Shown here piece by piece: positions 8,932 through 17,248 of a DNA stretch of 64,000 nt. The first letter of the stretch is position 1, and each line of letters opens with the position of its first letter. A model generated the notes under the pieces. It was not told the DNA's origin. It did not search any database and worked only from the letters and a program-made list of their open reading frames with translations. Source of the DNA: Rufibacter hautae (GTDB lineage Bacteria > Bacteroidota > Bacteroidia > Cytophagales > Hymenobacteraceae); contig NZ_VKKY01000002.1 of the NCBI RefSeq assembly GCF_008271695.1, forward strand, positions 124,001 through 188,000, given 5' to 3'. Made by a program: the position numbers and the translations under genes.

Positions 8932-9546
8932 ATGAAGTTAAAAATTCTACTGCAGTTTGTATTTGTGGCCGTAGTAGGCCAGTTTCTTTTTTCCTGTAGC
9001 TCTGCTGAATATTACCGTTTCGCCTCTGTAAAACCAGAGACCTACCAGAAATCTGTTGCGAAAACTACCCCGGCAGATGCGACTGAGGAAACCACGCCAG
9101 CGACAGCCCCCGCAACCCTTACCATTGCGGAGGAGCCAACTGTAGCCGTAGAAGCTGAACCAGTATTGGAAGCCTCTACCAAAGCCCCAGCACCGGTTTT
9201 GTTTGAAACCAAGAAAGTAGCCGTGGAGAAAACCGCTGTGAAAACAACTGCCCCGTTGGTTATAATGGATGAGAAGGCCGTGCTGGAAATAGCTAAAAGC
9301 AAAATATCTAGCATGAGCAAGGCGGAGAAAAAGGCCTTCAAAAAAGAAGTTAAGAACTCTTTGAGAGATGCCAAAGAAGCCTCTGATATAGTGGAAATTC
9401 TGTTGGCTATTTTCATTCCGCCGCTGGGTGTTTTCTTGCACGAAGGAGAAGTGAACAGCAGATTCTGGATCAGTCTTTTGCTTACCCTGCTGTTCTTCTT
9501 GCCTGGGGTAATTTATGCCTTATTGGTAGTAACAGACACCATTTAA
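8932..9546 (+). CDS. Lipoprotein with C-terminal YqaE/Pmp3 domain
   Basis: 204 residues. The N-terminus is a lipoprotein signal peptide with lipobox FLFSC (C22). A low-complexity Ala/Thr/Glu/Val-rich linker (about 40-110) and a charged helix (SKAEKKAFKKEVKNSLRDAK, ~130) follow. The C-terminus is a Pmp3/YqaE-type hydrophobic pair of helices (AIFIPPLGVFLHEG ... FLPGVIYALLVV, ~155-200). Pmp3 proteins are normally ~50-residue inner-membrane proteins linked to membrane potential and salt stress; the lipoprotein-plus-linker form is a Bacteroidota architecture whose topology and role are not known. Followed by a strong terminator. Confidence 0.85.
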   Translation: MKLKILLQFVFVAVVGQFLFSCSSAEYYRFASVKPETYQKSVAKTTPADATEETTPATAPATLTIAEEPTVAVEAEPVLEASTKAPAPVLFETKKVAVEKTAVKTTAPLVIMDEKAVLEIAKSKISSMSKAEKKAFKKEVKNSLRDAKEASDIVEILLAIFIPPLGVFLHEGEVNSRFWISLLLTLLFFLPGVIYALLVVTDTI

Positions 9547-9562
9547 CCCCGAAATTTCCTCT

Positions 9563-9618
9563 ATAAGCCAAACAGAAAGGCCCTGGTCATTTGACTAGGG
9601 CCTTTCTGTTTGGCTTAT
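9563..9618. terminator. 22-bp perfect hairpin terminator
   Basis: ATAAGCCAAACAGAAAGGCC and following bases (9563-9584) pair with 9597-9618. It ends the Pmp3 lipoprotein gene and faces the convergent gene at 9714. Confidence 0.8.
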
Positions 9619-9713
9619 ACCCTTCACATTTGGTTTTCTGTTTGTTTTCCTTAAAAGAGGTTTGAAATCAAGATGAATGGGAAAGTGCGGTTATGCCTTT
9701 TTCACAGGTAGTA

Positions 9714-10127
9714 TCAAGAGATATCTTTGAGCCAGGTCATTGCCTGGGCACGGTCTGTGAAGTTCTGCATCTGATAATGCAGGTCCAGGCTATGTTGAAT
9801 CCTGAACAGGTTTTCATCTGCGGCGGTTTCCCTCCTTAAATCAGTGGAGGCAATTCGGGCTACTTTCCGGAGGCGGGTGGCATTGAATTCCTGGGCTATC
9901 TTCAGCAACAGGGTAGCATTTTCCTCGTCTGAAATAGTGACAGAGGCTTTGCTGCCGTCTACCAATAGGTTCTTTACATCGTAATCCCTGACAGTTTCAA
10001 CCAACGCCTGCAAAGCTTGCTTGGTTTCGGGAAGGTAGGAGGGAGTCAGATCTGGCCAATCCATTTCCAGGATGTCCGTGGCCGGATCATACGTAAGCTG
10101 GAGAATACTGTCCTGGTAGAGAAGCAT
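9714..10127 (-). CDS. Hypothetical protein, possibly STAS-like
   Basis: 137 residues, soluble, no signal peptide. The pattern of an N-terminal beta hairpin (ILQLTYDPATDILEMDW), a long helix, a strand ending NLLVDGSKA and a second helix resembles the STAS/SpoIIAA-like small domains common in Cytophagales. I cannot identify a family with certainty or name a partner. Single gene, with a good -7 box (TATATTTG) about 35 bp before its start. Confidence 0.7.
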   Translation of the reverse strand: MLLYQDSILQLTYDPATDILEMDWPDLTPSYLPETKQALQALVETVRDYDVKNLLVDGSKASVTISDEENATLLLKIAQEFNATRLRKVARIASTDLRRETAADENLFRIQHSLDLHYQMQNFTDRAQAMTWLKDIS

Positions 10128-10161
10128 AGGTAGCAGCCGTTAAATAGGACATAGATATAAT

Positions 10162-10169
10162 CAAATATA
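10162..10169 (-). promoter_or_regulatory. Candidate -7 box of the 9714 gene
   Basis: On the minus strand this reads TATATTTG, an exact TAnnTTTG match about 35 bp upstream of the ATG. A TTG lies 23 bp further upstream, slightly wider than the usual 19-21 bp. Confidence 0.45.
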
Positions 10170-10490
10170 CTATTTATTTGGTAGCCATAACACAACTATT
10201 TCATTTATATTAAACACTGGCAAATCAAGGTTAAGCTTGATAAAAGCGGCTCAATGGGGAGGGCCATAGTCTCCTCCTAATCCTTTCCAATTTCTAATAG
10301 GTCCTTTGGTTTGGAAACAATTGGTCCCTTCGACTTCAATCTTCCATTTAAAGCAGGCTACTGAAATCTGGGAAATCAGCCTTTTGTTTTAGGTGCAATT
10401 TGATCAAACAAGCCACAAAACAGGTCTGTAAACCTAAGGATCATTCTTGGGCTTTTAAAGTAGATGTAAGAAATCGGCCCTAAAACAAAA
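10170..10490. other. Intergenic region, no gene seen
   Basis: No ORF of note. It contains isolated fragments resembling half-sites of the dispersed palindrome (for example AAACAGGT near 10422) and then the terminator of the M16 peptidase gene. Confidence 0.4.
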
Positions 10491-10518
10491 GCCCCTCCGG
10501 GAAAACCAGAAGGGGCTG
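10491..10518 (-). terminator. Hairpin terminator of M16 peptidase gene
   Basis: AGCCCCT (10491-10497) pairs with AGGGGCT (10512-10518). On the minus strand the hairpin is followed by TTTTGTTTTAG. It lies about 25 bp past the stop codon. Confidence 0.6.
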
Positions 10519-10541
10519 CTGTTCAAGAATAAAGAAGAGTC

Positions 10542-13367
10542 CTAATTCAGAAGAACCGGTTTCCCGAAGCCTAATTGCTCCAGTTTCTTCAGTTGGGTAG
10601 CGGCATCGCCGACCACCAGATAATACATTTTATTGGGGTTCACGTACTGTTGCGCCAGCGTTTTGATTCTGTCCAAGGTCATGCCTTGTACCTGAGCTTC
10701 GCGCTGTTTGGCGTAATCCAGGGGAAGTCCGTACGTGCTGATGTTGTTCAGGAGCCCCAGTTTGGCGGCCATGGTCTCAAAGGCCCGGGCGTTGCTTTTC
10801 ACCAGAAAGCCCTTGGTCACTTCCAGGTCCTGGGCAGAGTACCCCGGTCCGTAATTCTGCAGGATCTGCTTGATGAGATCGGCCGCCTCAAAGGTGATGT
10901 TGGACCGCACGCCGCTCTGGATCACGAATGGACCCGGCAAGGCAGAACCCGAGAAAGAAGAACTGATGCCGTACGTATAGCCTTTGCCTTCCCGCAATTG
11001 CTGGGTTAGCTGCGAAGCAAAGCCGCCGCCCCCCAAAATGTAGTTCATCACCTGAGCGGGGTAGAAGTCTGGGTGCATCACGGGCAAGGCCAGGTACCCA
11101 AACCGCAACACGCTCTGCTTAGCCCCGGGCACATCATAGAAATACACAGTTGACGCAGCGGGCACTGCTGGAGTCGTGTACTGCGGCAAGCGCACCTCTT
11201 TGGCTTTCCAGTTATGGTTCAGGCCAGCCAATGAATTCATAACCTCCTGCTGGTCTACAGCCCCCACCACCTGAAACGCCGCCACCGAAGGTGAAAGGTT
11301 AGCGTGGTAGTAGCTCTGCAGGTCTGCCAGCGTAATGGCCTTCAGAGAAGCCTCTGAGCCTAGGATATTGCGCGACAGGATGTGGTCTTTGCCGTACAGC
11401 ACTTTCCGGAAATTGATATCGGCTATGGAGTTGGGGTTGGCTTTCTGCTGTTTCAACTGACTTTCTACTTGCTGCTTGGCCAGCTTGAATTCCTGCTCAT
11501 CCCAGCGCGGCTCCAGCAGGATCTCCTGCACCAGCGCCATTGTCGGAACGAAATTACGCGCCAGGGTACGGCCACTGAGGGTGAAGCTTTCCTCGCCGGC
11601 ATTGATGCTGATAGAAGCGCCCAACGCTTCCATGGCTTCTTCCAGTTCCTGGGTTGTTTTGGTTTTGGTGCCTTTCAGCAGCAGTTCAGACAACAGGTTA
11701 GAGACCCCCACCTTAGAAGAATCTTCCAGCAGCAAGCCTCCGTTCAGGCGCAGGTTGAACATCACCAATGGCACCTCGCGATCCGTGATGCCCAGCGTTT
11801 TCAGGCCGTTTTCCAGTTTTCCTTCCCAAACGGAAGGTACTTTGGTCTCGGGGGCTTTGCCGTGGGGCGGCTCCACGGTTCGGTCAAAGCTGGACGGCGT
11901 GCGCGGGTAAGAGGCTTTGGCTGAGGCATCGAATTTCTCCTCAGCGCCTTCCACTATTTTCTCTTCTGCCACGCTGGCTTTCTGCGAGCCTTTCAGGGCT
12001 AGATGGACTTGGCTTTGAGGTACGAAACTGGTCACCACATAGGGTTTGCCTTTGAGGTATTGGCGGTATACGCGCATAACATCCTCGCGGGTCACGGCCA
12101 GCATGTTCTGGATGTCTTTGCTGATGAAGCCCGGGTCACCCGCGAAGATTTGGTATTGCGCCAGTTGGAACCCTTTGCCCTGCACACTGGACAAGCCGTT
12201 GTAGAAACCAACCTCCTGCTGCGTTTTGATGCGGCTCAGGTCGGCATCGGAGAAGCCTTCCTTCTCGAAACGCTGGAAAGCCTCTTCTACGGCCGCATGG
12301 ATTTGGTTCAGGTCCACTTTTTCATAGCCCCTGATGCTCACCATGAACTGTCCGGCCAACTCGGCGCTGTTCTGGTACATGTTCACCCGTCCGGCTAATT
12401 GTTTCTCGTCCACAATCAATTTGTTGAACGGCGCCTTCTTGCCGTCAGATAGCAAAGTGGCCAGGGTTCTGAGGGCATAGGAGTCTTTGTGGTAGATATA
12501 CACGCTTGGCCAGGCCATGGTGAGTTCGGGCAGGCGCGCGAAGTTATCCTCGTGGTACAGTTTTTTGGTTTGGGCCAACACCACCGGCTTCTTTTCCAGC
12601 GCCGGGATGTTCTGGCCTTTCTTGATCTCTCCGAAGTACTTCTGCACCCAGGCTTTGGCCTGCGCCGGGTCAAAGTCTCCCGACACCACCAAGGTTACAT
12701 TATTGGGCACGTACCAGCGGCGGTAGAATTCCTTCACGTCTTCCAGGGTGGCGTTCTGCAGGTCCTCCAGTGACCCGATTACCTGCCAATGATACGGATG
12801 GTCTTTGGGGTAGAGGTTCTGGTCAATCACGTAGGAGGTGTGGCCGTAAGGGGCGTTGTCATTGCTCTGCCGCTTTTCGTTTTTCACCACCTGTTTTTCC
12901 TTGGCCAGCACCTGGTCGGTGACGGTATTGATGAAGAAGCCCAGTTTGTCGGCTTCGGCCCAGATCATCTTCTCTAGCGCATCATTAGGCACGGTCTGGT
13001 AGTAGTTTGTACGGTCGCGGTTGGTGGAGCCGTTGGCACCGGAACCGCCAATGCGGGCACTCATCTTGTCCAGACCACCTTTGCCCAGGTTCTCAGACTC
13101 CAGGAACAGCAGGTGTTCAAACAAGTGCGCGAAACCGGTACGGCCCTCTTTCTCTCGCGCAGAGCCCACGTGGCTCGTGAGCGCCACGGCCACCACCGGA
13201 TCAGATTTGTCAACATGAAAGACCACGGTTAACCCATTGTCTAGGGTGAACTGATCATAACCCACCTGAAAGGATTGGTTCTCGGTTTTAGACTTGCTTT
13301 GCCGTTGGCAGGAAAGCAGCGCTAGGGAAAAGAAAAAAAGAAACGAAATAGATCTGTTAAATCGCAT
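10542..13367 (-). CDS. M16 family zinc metallopeptidase lipoprotein
   Basis: 941 residues containing two M16 halves in one chain, as in pitrilysin-like proteins. The N-terminal half carries the inverted zinc motif HLFEH (residues 81-85) and the downstream Glu-rich helix (KEKQVVKNEKRQ, ~155-165) that supplies the third ligand. The second half (about 510-941) lacks an HxxEH and is the usual inactive partner. The signal peptide ends in lipobox ALLSC (C20), so it is a cell-envelope lipoprotein that should degrade peptides in a closed chamber. Length is normal for the family. Monocistronic, with its own terminator and a TACCTTTG -7 box. Confidence 0.93.
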   Translation of the reverse strand: MRFNRSISFLFFFSLALLSCQRQSKSKTENQSFQVGYDQFTLDNGLTVVFHVDKSDPVVAVALTSHVGSAREKEGRTGFAHLFEHLLFLESENLGKGGLDKMSARIGGSGANGSTNRDRTNYYQTVPNDALEKMIWAEADKLGFFINTVTDQVLAKEKQVVKNEKRQSNDNAPYGHTSYVIDQNLYPKDHPYHWQVIGSLEDLQNATLEDVKEFYRRWYVPNNVTLVVSGDFDPAQAKAWVQKYFGEIKKGQNIPALEKKPVVLAQTKKLYHEDNFARLPELTMAWPSVYIYHKDSYALRTLATLLSDGKKAPFNKLIVDEKQLAGRVNMYQNSAELAGQFMVSIRGYEKVDLNQIHAAVEEAFQRFEKEGFSDADLSRIKTQQEVGFYNGLSSVQGKGFQLAQYQIFAGDPGFISKDIQNMLAVTREDVMRVYRQYLKGKPYVVTSFVPQSQVHLALKGSQKASVAEEKIVEGAEEKFDASAKASYPRTPSSFDRTVEPPHGKAPETKVPSVWEGKLENGLKTLGITDREVPLVMFNLRLNGGLLLEDSSKVGVSNLLSELLLKGTKTKTTQELEEAMEALGASISINAGEESFTLSGRTLARNFVPTMALVQEILLEPRWDEQEFKLAKQQVESQLKQQKANPNSIADINFRKVLYGKDHILSRNILGSEASLKAITLADLQSYYHANLSPSVAAFQVVGAVDQQEVMNSLAGLNHNWKAKEVRLPQYTTPAVPAASTVYFYDVPGAKQSVLRFGYLALPVMHPDFYPAQVMNYILGGGGFASQLTQQLREGKGYTYGISSSFSGSALPGPFVIQSGVRSNITFEAADLIKQILQNYGPGYSAQDLEVTKGFLVKSNARAFETMAAKLGLLNNISTYGLPLDYAKQREAQVQGMTLDRIKTLAQQYVNPNKMYYLVVGDAATQLKKLEQLGFGKPVLLN

Positions 13368-13444
13368 GAAAGGAAATGTCTTCTGATGGTTTTGTGATTG
13401 GGAAATAGCAGCAAGGTGCCTGCATTATAGATACCTTATCATAG

Positions 13445-13452
13445 CAAAGGTA
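13445..13452 (-). promoter_or_regulatory. Candidate -7 box of M16 peptidase gene
   Basis: TACCTTTG on the minus strand, an exact TAnnTTTG match about 80 bp before the ATG. No clear TTTG -33 element at the expected spacing. Confidence 0.4.
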
Positions 13453-13533
13453 ACGCTGCAATCAACACAGTGAACATATTGGTTTTAGAGGGGAATAGGT
13501 AAGCCGAAAAGAGCCGATGTTAGGAGCATTTTT

Positions 13534-13556
13534 GGCCTCGTTTTCAGCAAATAGGC
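13534..13556. repeat. Degenerate copy of dispersed palindrome
   Basis: GGCCTCGTTTTCAGCAAATAGGCT is an eroded version of the GCCTGTTTT...AAAACAGGC core, located in the gap between two minus-strand genes. Confidence 0.4.
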
Positions 13557-13594
13557 TAAAAACTTAATTTCTTATAGGGCGCTTTTATGCACAA

Positions 13595-13638
13595 GACGAG
13601 TGTTCTCTTTCCAATCTTAAAGGAAGAAAACACCCGTC
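13595..13638 (-). terminator. Imperfect hairpin terminator of LLM oxidoreductase
   Basis: GACGAGTGTTCTCTTTCC (13595-13612) pairs imperfectly with GGAAGAAAACACCCGTC (13622-13638), about 25 bp after the minus-strand stop codon. Confidence 0.5.
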
Positions 13639-13663
13639 TCAAGGGTTTGATAGGAGGGAAGCT

Positions 13664-14653
13664 CTAAACTCTTTCCGCTATTTTCTGGAGTTCAGGCAGC
13701 ACCCGCTCCCCGAAGAACGCTATGTATTGTTCCTGCTGCAGGTTTACGTTGTGCAGGTGCAGGTGCGTAAAGCCTAGTTCCATATCTTTGGCCAGCCAAT
13801 CTACATGCTCCTGGGCACTGTCTGAGATCCTGACCGCAGGTTCCAACTCATCTGGTTTCACCATGCTGCCGGCGGCATCAAAGCCTTTCACCGTGGGAAT
13901 GTCTGAGAGCAGGGCCGAAGGGAAGACGTTGTTTTTCCACTGTTCATGCGCGCCCTGACGGGCTTTCTCCTTGGTAGTGTCATAGGACAGCTGCACCTTC
14001 AGGTGCATGGGTTTGCCCTCGCCGCCGCCTTTGTGGAACGCCTCTACCACTTCCTTTAACTTATCAGGCGAATTGGAAATCGTAATCAGGCCATCGGCCC
14101 AGCTGCCTACCCACTCGGCGGTTTCCGGGGTGATGGCGGCTCCGAATACCGGCGGAATGTAATCCGGCAGGGTGTAAAGTTTGGCGTATTCCACCTCCAC
14201 CAGGCCTTTGTGGGTTACGGTTTCGCCGCGCCAGAGTGCCCGCATAATGTCCACGCAGAGTTTCAGGCGGTCATTGCGGTCCTGCTTTCCTGGCCACTTC
14301 TGCCCGGTAATACGCTCGTTCAGGAACTGTCCGCTGCCGGCGGCAATGAAGAACCGGTGGGGGAACATCTCGCACAAGGTAGCCACCTTCTGCGCCGCAA
14401 TGGCCGGATGGTAACGCTGTCCCGGCGCCGACACCACCCCGAAAGGAAGTGAAGTGGCTTGCATCGCGGCTCCCAACCAACTCCAGGCATATCCGCTCTC
14501 GCCCTGGTTCTCGCTCCAGGGATAGAAATGATCAGAAGAAAGCGCATTCCCGAATCCGGCTTGCTCGGCTTGCTGCACTAAGTTTAATAAATGGCTTGGC
14601 TTGAACTGCTCATGCGAGCAGTGGTACCCGAAAGAAAAGTCTTTATTTCCCAT
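13664..14653 (-). CDS. LLM class flavin-dependent oxidoreductase
   Basis: 329 residues, bacterial luciferase-like TIM barrel. Typical features are the N-terminal FSFGYHCSHEQFKPS strand-loop, SSDHFYPW, the GVVSAPGQRYHPAIAAQKVATL segment and GSGQFLNERITG. The sequence most resembles the subfamily annotated as probable non-F420 flavin oxidoreductase (TIGR03885 type) rather than F420-dependent glucose-6-phosphate dehydrogenases. Substrate unknown; it would use FMN in the cytoplasm. Single gene on the minus strand. Confidence 0.85.
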   Translation of the reverse strand: MGNKDFSFGYHCSHEQFKPSHLLNLVQQAEQAGFGNALSSDHFYPWSENQGESGYAWSWLGAAMQATSLPFGVVSAPGQRYHPAIAAQKVATLCEMFPHRFFIAAGSGQFLNERITGQKWPGKQDRNDRLKLCVDIMRALWRGETVTHKGLVEVEYAKLYTLPDYIPPVFGAAITPETAEWVGSWADGLITISNSPDKLKEVVEAFHKGGGEGKPMHLKVQLSYDTTKEKARQGAHEQWKNNVFPSALLSDIPTVKGFDAAGSMVKPDELEPAVRISDSAQEHVDWLAKDMELGFTHLHLHNVNLQQEQYIAFFGERVLPELQKIAERV

Positions 14654-15033
14654 GTGGCTGCTTTTTCATGTAGATGTAAGGAGAGAGGCTATGCCTTAAT
14701 GCCACCAGGGCTTACTAATTTAACCCCTTGATAATTCTAAACCTTCCGACTAACCGCAAGGAGTTCACTTTTTTTGGGCATTGGCTACATTTCTGCCTTT
14801 TTTCCTCCCAAAGTGTACGGCAGGTCCAGCCTGTAGTTCAATGCCATTATTGAGAAAAAGAGCTTAAAACATGAGGCGTAACATTGGAGCTACAAGGAAT
14901 AAGTGTTTTGTAGTCAATTTATTAAAATCAACTATAAAACACTTTGCAGAGATGCCATCGTGAGGTTAGGTCTCAACTGAAACGAAAAAGACCCTTTTAG
15001 GAACATGTGATAAAGAAGACAGCCAATGTTTTG
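14654..15033. other. Intergenic region, no gene seen
   Basis: No plausible ORF and no clear hairpin. It should hold the promoter of the LLM oxidoreductase and the 3' end of the DUF2236 gene transcript. Confidence 0.4.
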
Positions 15034-15798
15034 TTATTCGGGTTTTTGGTCCAGATCTTGAATTTCTTGCTTGTATGCCGAAGGCAAGATGATGCTTTTC
15101 AAAAACCAATCGAGCTTGAATTTCCTACTTGCTTTGTAGCCGTGCAGTAAGGGAGTGATCAAAGAGGTTTTACGGAAACCAAGCAACTCTTTCACATGGT
15201 CTGGCACCACCAGAATCTGGGCTTCCAGGAGCAGCCGGTATCTGATATTGCCCAAGTGTTTCTGGTATTGCTGAAACAGGTTATGGGTGTAATGGCTCAT
15301 GGCCAAATCCTGGCATAAATGCTCTTCCCGGCTCACCAGCCATTCCGGGTATGAGGAAGGGAGTTCTTTTAGGCCCATCCGGAAACCTACGCGGTAAAAG
15401 ACCTCAAACACCTCTGCCTTCTCAGGCAAGGATAAGGGCCGCTCCAAAACTTCAAAAGATCTGATGGAATAGTCAATCAGCATGAAGAGCACATCGCGGT
15501 AGGCCCAGTCTGGGATGGACATGCCGCGTTTGGCTTCTACACCCGCGTGGATGCTGGCCATGCGGTCAATGGTCTGGTGGGCCGCGTCAAGAGGAGAAAA
15601 GACGATTTTGCGGGCATAGGCAACCGTTGAAAAAAGCCTTCCCAAAGGATCGGCTGGGAGGCGGCCCGTAAAGTACAGCCAATCCACGGCTTTGTTCAGC
15701 GCAAACTCCGCAGAAGAGCCCGCAAAGATAAAGAGCACCGTATCGCCCTTCCCCCAGATCTCCCGCACCACCGATCCTTTCTCTACAAAATATTGCAT
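15034..15798 (-). CDS. DUF2236 / MpaB-like oxygenase family protein
   Basis: 254 residues. The start VVREIWGKGDTVLFIFAGSS, followed by FALNKAVDWLYFTGRLPADP and a TVAYARKIVF helix, is the pattern of the DUF2236 (oxygenase MpaB / latex-clearing-protein related) family, which includes heme proteins. The proposed heme-contact region corresponds to the H-x-x-I-D-R-M segment near residue 72. No signal peptide. The catalysed reaction is not known for bacterial members of this size. Monocistronic, divergent from the polysaccharide cluster. Confidence 0.8.
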   Translation of the reverse strand: MQYFVEKGSVVREIWGKGDTVLFIFAGSSAEFALNKAVDWLYFTGRLPADPLGRLFSTVAYARKIVFSPLDAAHQTIDRMASIHAGVEAKRGMSIPDWAYRDVLFMLIDYSIRSFEVLERPLSLPEKAEVFEVFYRVGFRMGLKELPSSYPEWLVSREEHLCQDLAMSHYTHNLFQQYQKHLGNIRYRLLLEAQILVVPDHVKELLGFRKTSLITPLLHGYKASRKFKLDWFLKSIILPSAYKQEIQDLDQKPE

Positions 15799-15976
15799 GG
15801 GTAACTTCTTTCAGATTGAAGCGCTACATTCATTTTAAGCATGAGATACTGCGTTCTCCATAGTACGAGGGAGCAAGGAATGAGATTTTCTTCATAGGAT
15901 AGTATGCTCCTTATTTACTCTGTCTGAGGTAATTACCAAACGATAGATTGTTTTCCGGGTGATACCTGACAATGGA

Positions 15977-16007
15977 TTGTGAACCAAATCTATTCGTTTT
16001 ACCTTTG
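15977..16007 (+). promoter_or_regulatory. Bacteroidota-type promoter of polysaccharide cluster
   Basis: TTG (15977-15979), a 20-bp spacer and TACCTTTG (16000-16007) match the -33 / 19-21 bp / TAnnTTTG layout. Located 75 bp before the first glycosyltransferase, it is the best promoter match in the window. Confidence 0.55.
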
Positions 16008-16081
16008 AGGAAAGAAGAACAGGAAAGGATATTAGAGGGTTTTCCCCTTCATCATTTGATAGATTATTTTAACTCTCAACT

Positions 16082-16924
16082 TTGGATTCAAGTACAGTTT
16101 TCCGTCCTTTAGCTTATGATATAGCAGTCCTAATTCCCTGCTATAACAATAGAGATGGGCTAGTGAAATCGTTGAAAAGCATTGTTTATCAACCCAATAA
16201 ACTCTTTGTGGTAGTGGTAGATGATGGCAGTCAGATTCCTGTAAACCATGAGGAATTAACTAAACTTGGTGACCTGTATTTACCTATTCATATTATTAGG
16301 TTAGAAACGAATAAGGGAATTACAAGGGCTTTAAACACTGGCCTGCAATGGATGGAGGAGAACCTTGCGATAAAGTATATTGCTAGGTTAGACTGCGGAG
16401 ACCTATGCCACGAAGACAGGTTTCACAAACAAGCCTCGTTCTTAGACCAGAACCCTGAAGTTGGCTTACTTGGCACTTGGTGCACCTTTCAGAATCCTAT
16501 GAGCGGGTTTAGCTATACCTACACCACACCTACAACTCATGAAGCCATTCTTTCTGCCATGCATTACAGGAATGTGTTTATTCATCCAACGGTGATGTTT
16601 AGGGCCGAGTTGTTGAGTCTTGTGGGGCAATATCCCTCAGGTTGGTCCTTAGTGGAAGATTATGCCCTGTTTTTTAAAATGCTGCATAAAACCAAAGGCG
16701 CGATTTTGGACTGCTTTTTAGTAACATGTGAAATCAATGCAGCGGGTATTTCTGTCTCAAACCGAAAGGCTCAATTAAAAGCTAGGCAAAGAGTTGTGGC
16801 GGCTTTCGGAATTAGTACTTTTTACAAGATATTGGGAAGAAATAAGTTGCTTATTCAAAGGTGTTTACCTTATAAAGTGATATTATATTTGAAAGGGAAG
16901 GTCAGAGGGAATAAGTTGATTTAA
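16082..16924 (+). CDS. Glycosyltransferase family 2
   Basis: 280-residue GT-A fold enzyme that transfers a sugar from a nucleotide donor to the growing surface glycan at the cytoplasmic face of the membrane. Nucleotide-binding motifs AVLIPCYNNRDGLVKSL and VVVDDGS and the acidic metal-binding stretch RLDCGD (in place of a classic DxD) are visible; the W-x-x-V-E-D-Y acceptor motif lies near residue 200. The start is TTG, as no in-frame ATG precedes the conserved first strand. First gene of the 16-30.7 kb polysaccharide cluster, preceded by a good promoter. Sugar specificity cannot be read from the sequence. Confidence 0.88.
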   Translation: MDSSTVFRPLAYDIAVLIPCYNNRDGLVKSLKSIVYQPNKLFVVVVDDGSQIPVNHEELTKLGDLYLPIHIIRLETNKGITRALNTGLQWMEENLAIKYIARLDCGDLCHEDRFHKQASFLDQNPEVGLLGTWCTFQNPMSGFSYTYTTPTTHEAILSAMHYRNVFIHPTVMFRAELLSLVGQYPSGWSLVEDYALFFKMLHKTKGAILDCFLVTCEINAAGISVSNRKAQLKARQRVVAAFGISTFYKILGRNKLLIQRCLPYKVILYLKGKVRGNKLI

Positions 16925-17184
16925 AACCTAAAAAACTTTATTCTCACTGTAATTTTCTAGATGAACGCTCTACTAATGGTTTAACATTAATCATTATGAT
17001 TGAAGTAGAAGCTTGGGATTGTTTAATCATCTTGGTAAATCACGGTTCTAATTAGATAATTTGCATTTGAAAAGAAATATTTAGCTCCTAGTTTTAAAAA
17101 TTAGTTGAGAATCATTTAAAGTATACAAAATCAGGTCTCTAAGTTAATGTGCCAAACTATAAATACTTATAAAAGAAATATAGT
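16925..17184. other. AT-rich intergenic region, no gene seen
   Basis: A 324-bp gap between the first two glycosyltransferase genes holds no ORF. Its length and the -7 box at 17185 suggest that the second gene has its own promoter. Confidence 0.4.
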
Positions 17185-17192
17185 TATATTTG
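17185..17192 (+). promoter_or_regulatory. Candidate internal -7 box, polysaccharide cluster
   Basis: TATATTTG matches TAnnTTTG exactly and lies about 57 bp before the GT4 start. No TTTG at the expected -33 position. Confidence 0.4.
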
Positions 17193-17248
17193 GTCCAGAA
17201 GATCTTGTAATTTCATAGATAGCTTCTTAGCGCTGAATCCCCCAGCTC

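Noticed and set aside
11382-11924. 180-codon plus-strand ORF
   Set aside because: Antisense to the M16 peptidase; no recognisable features.
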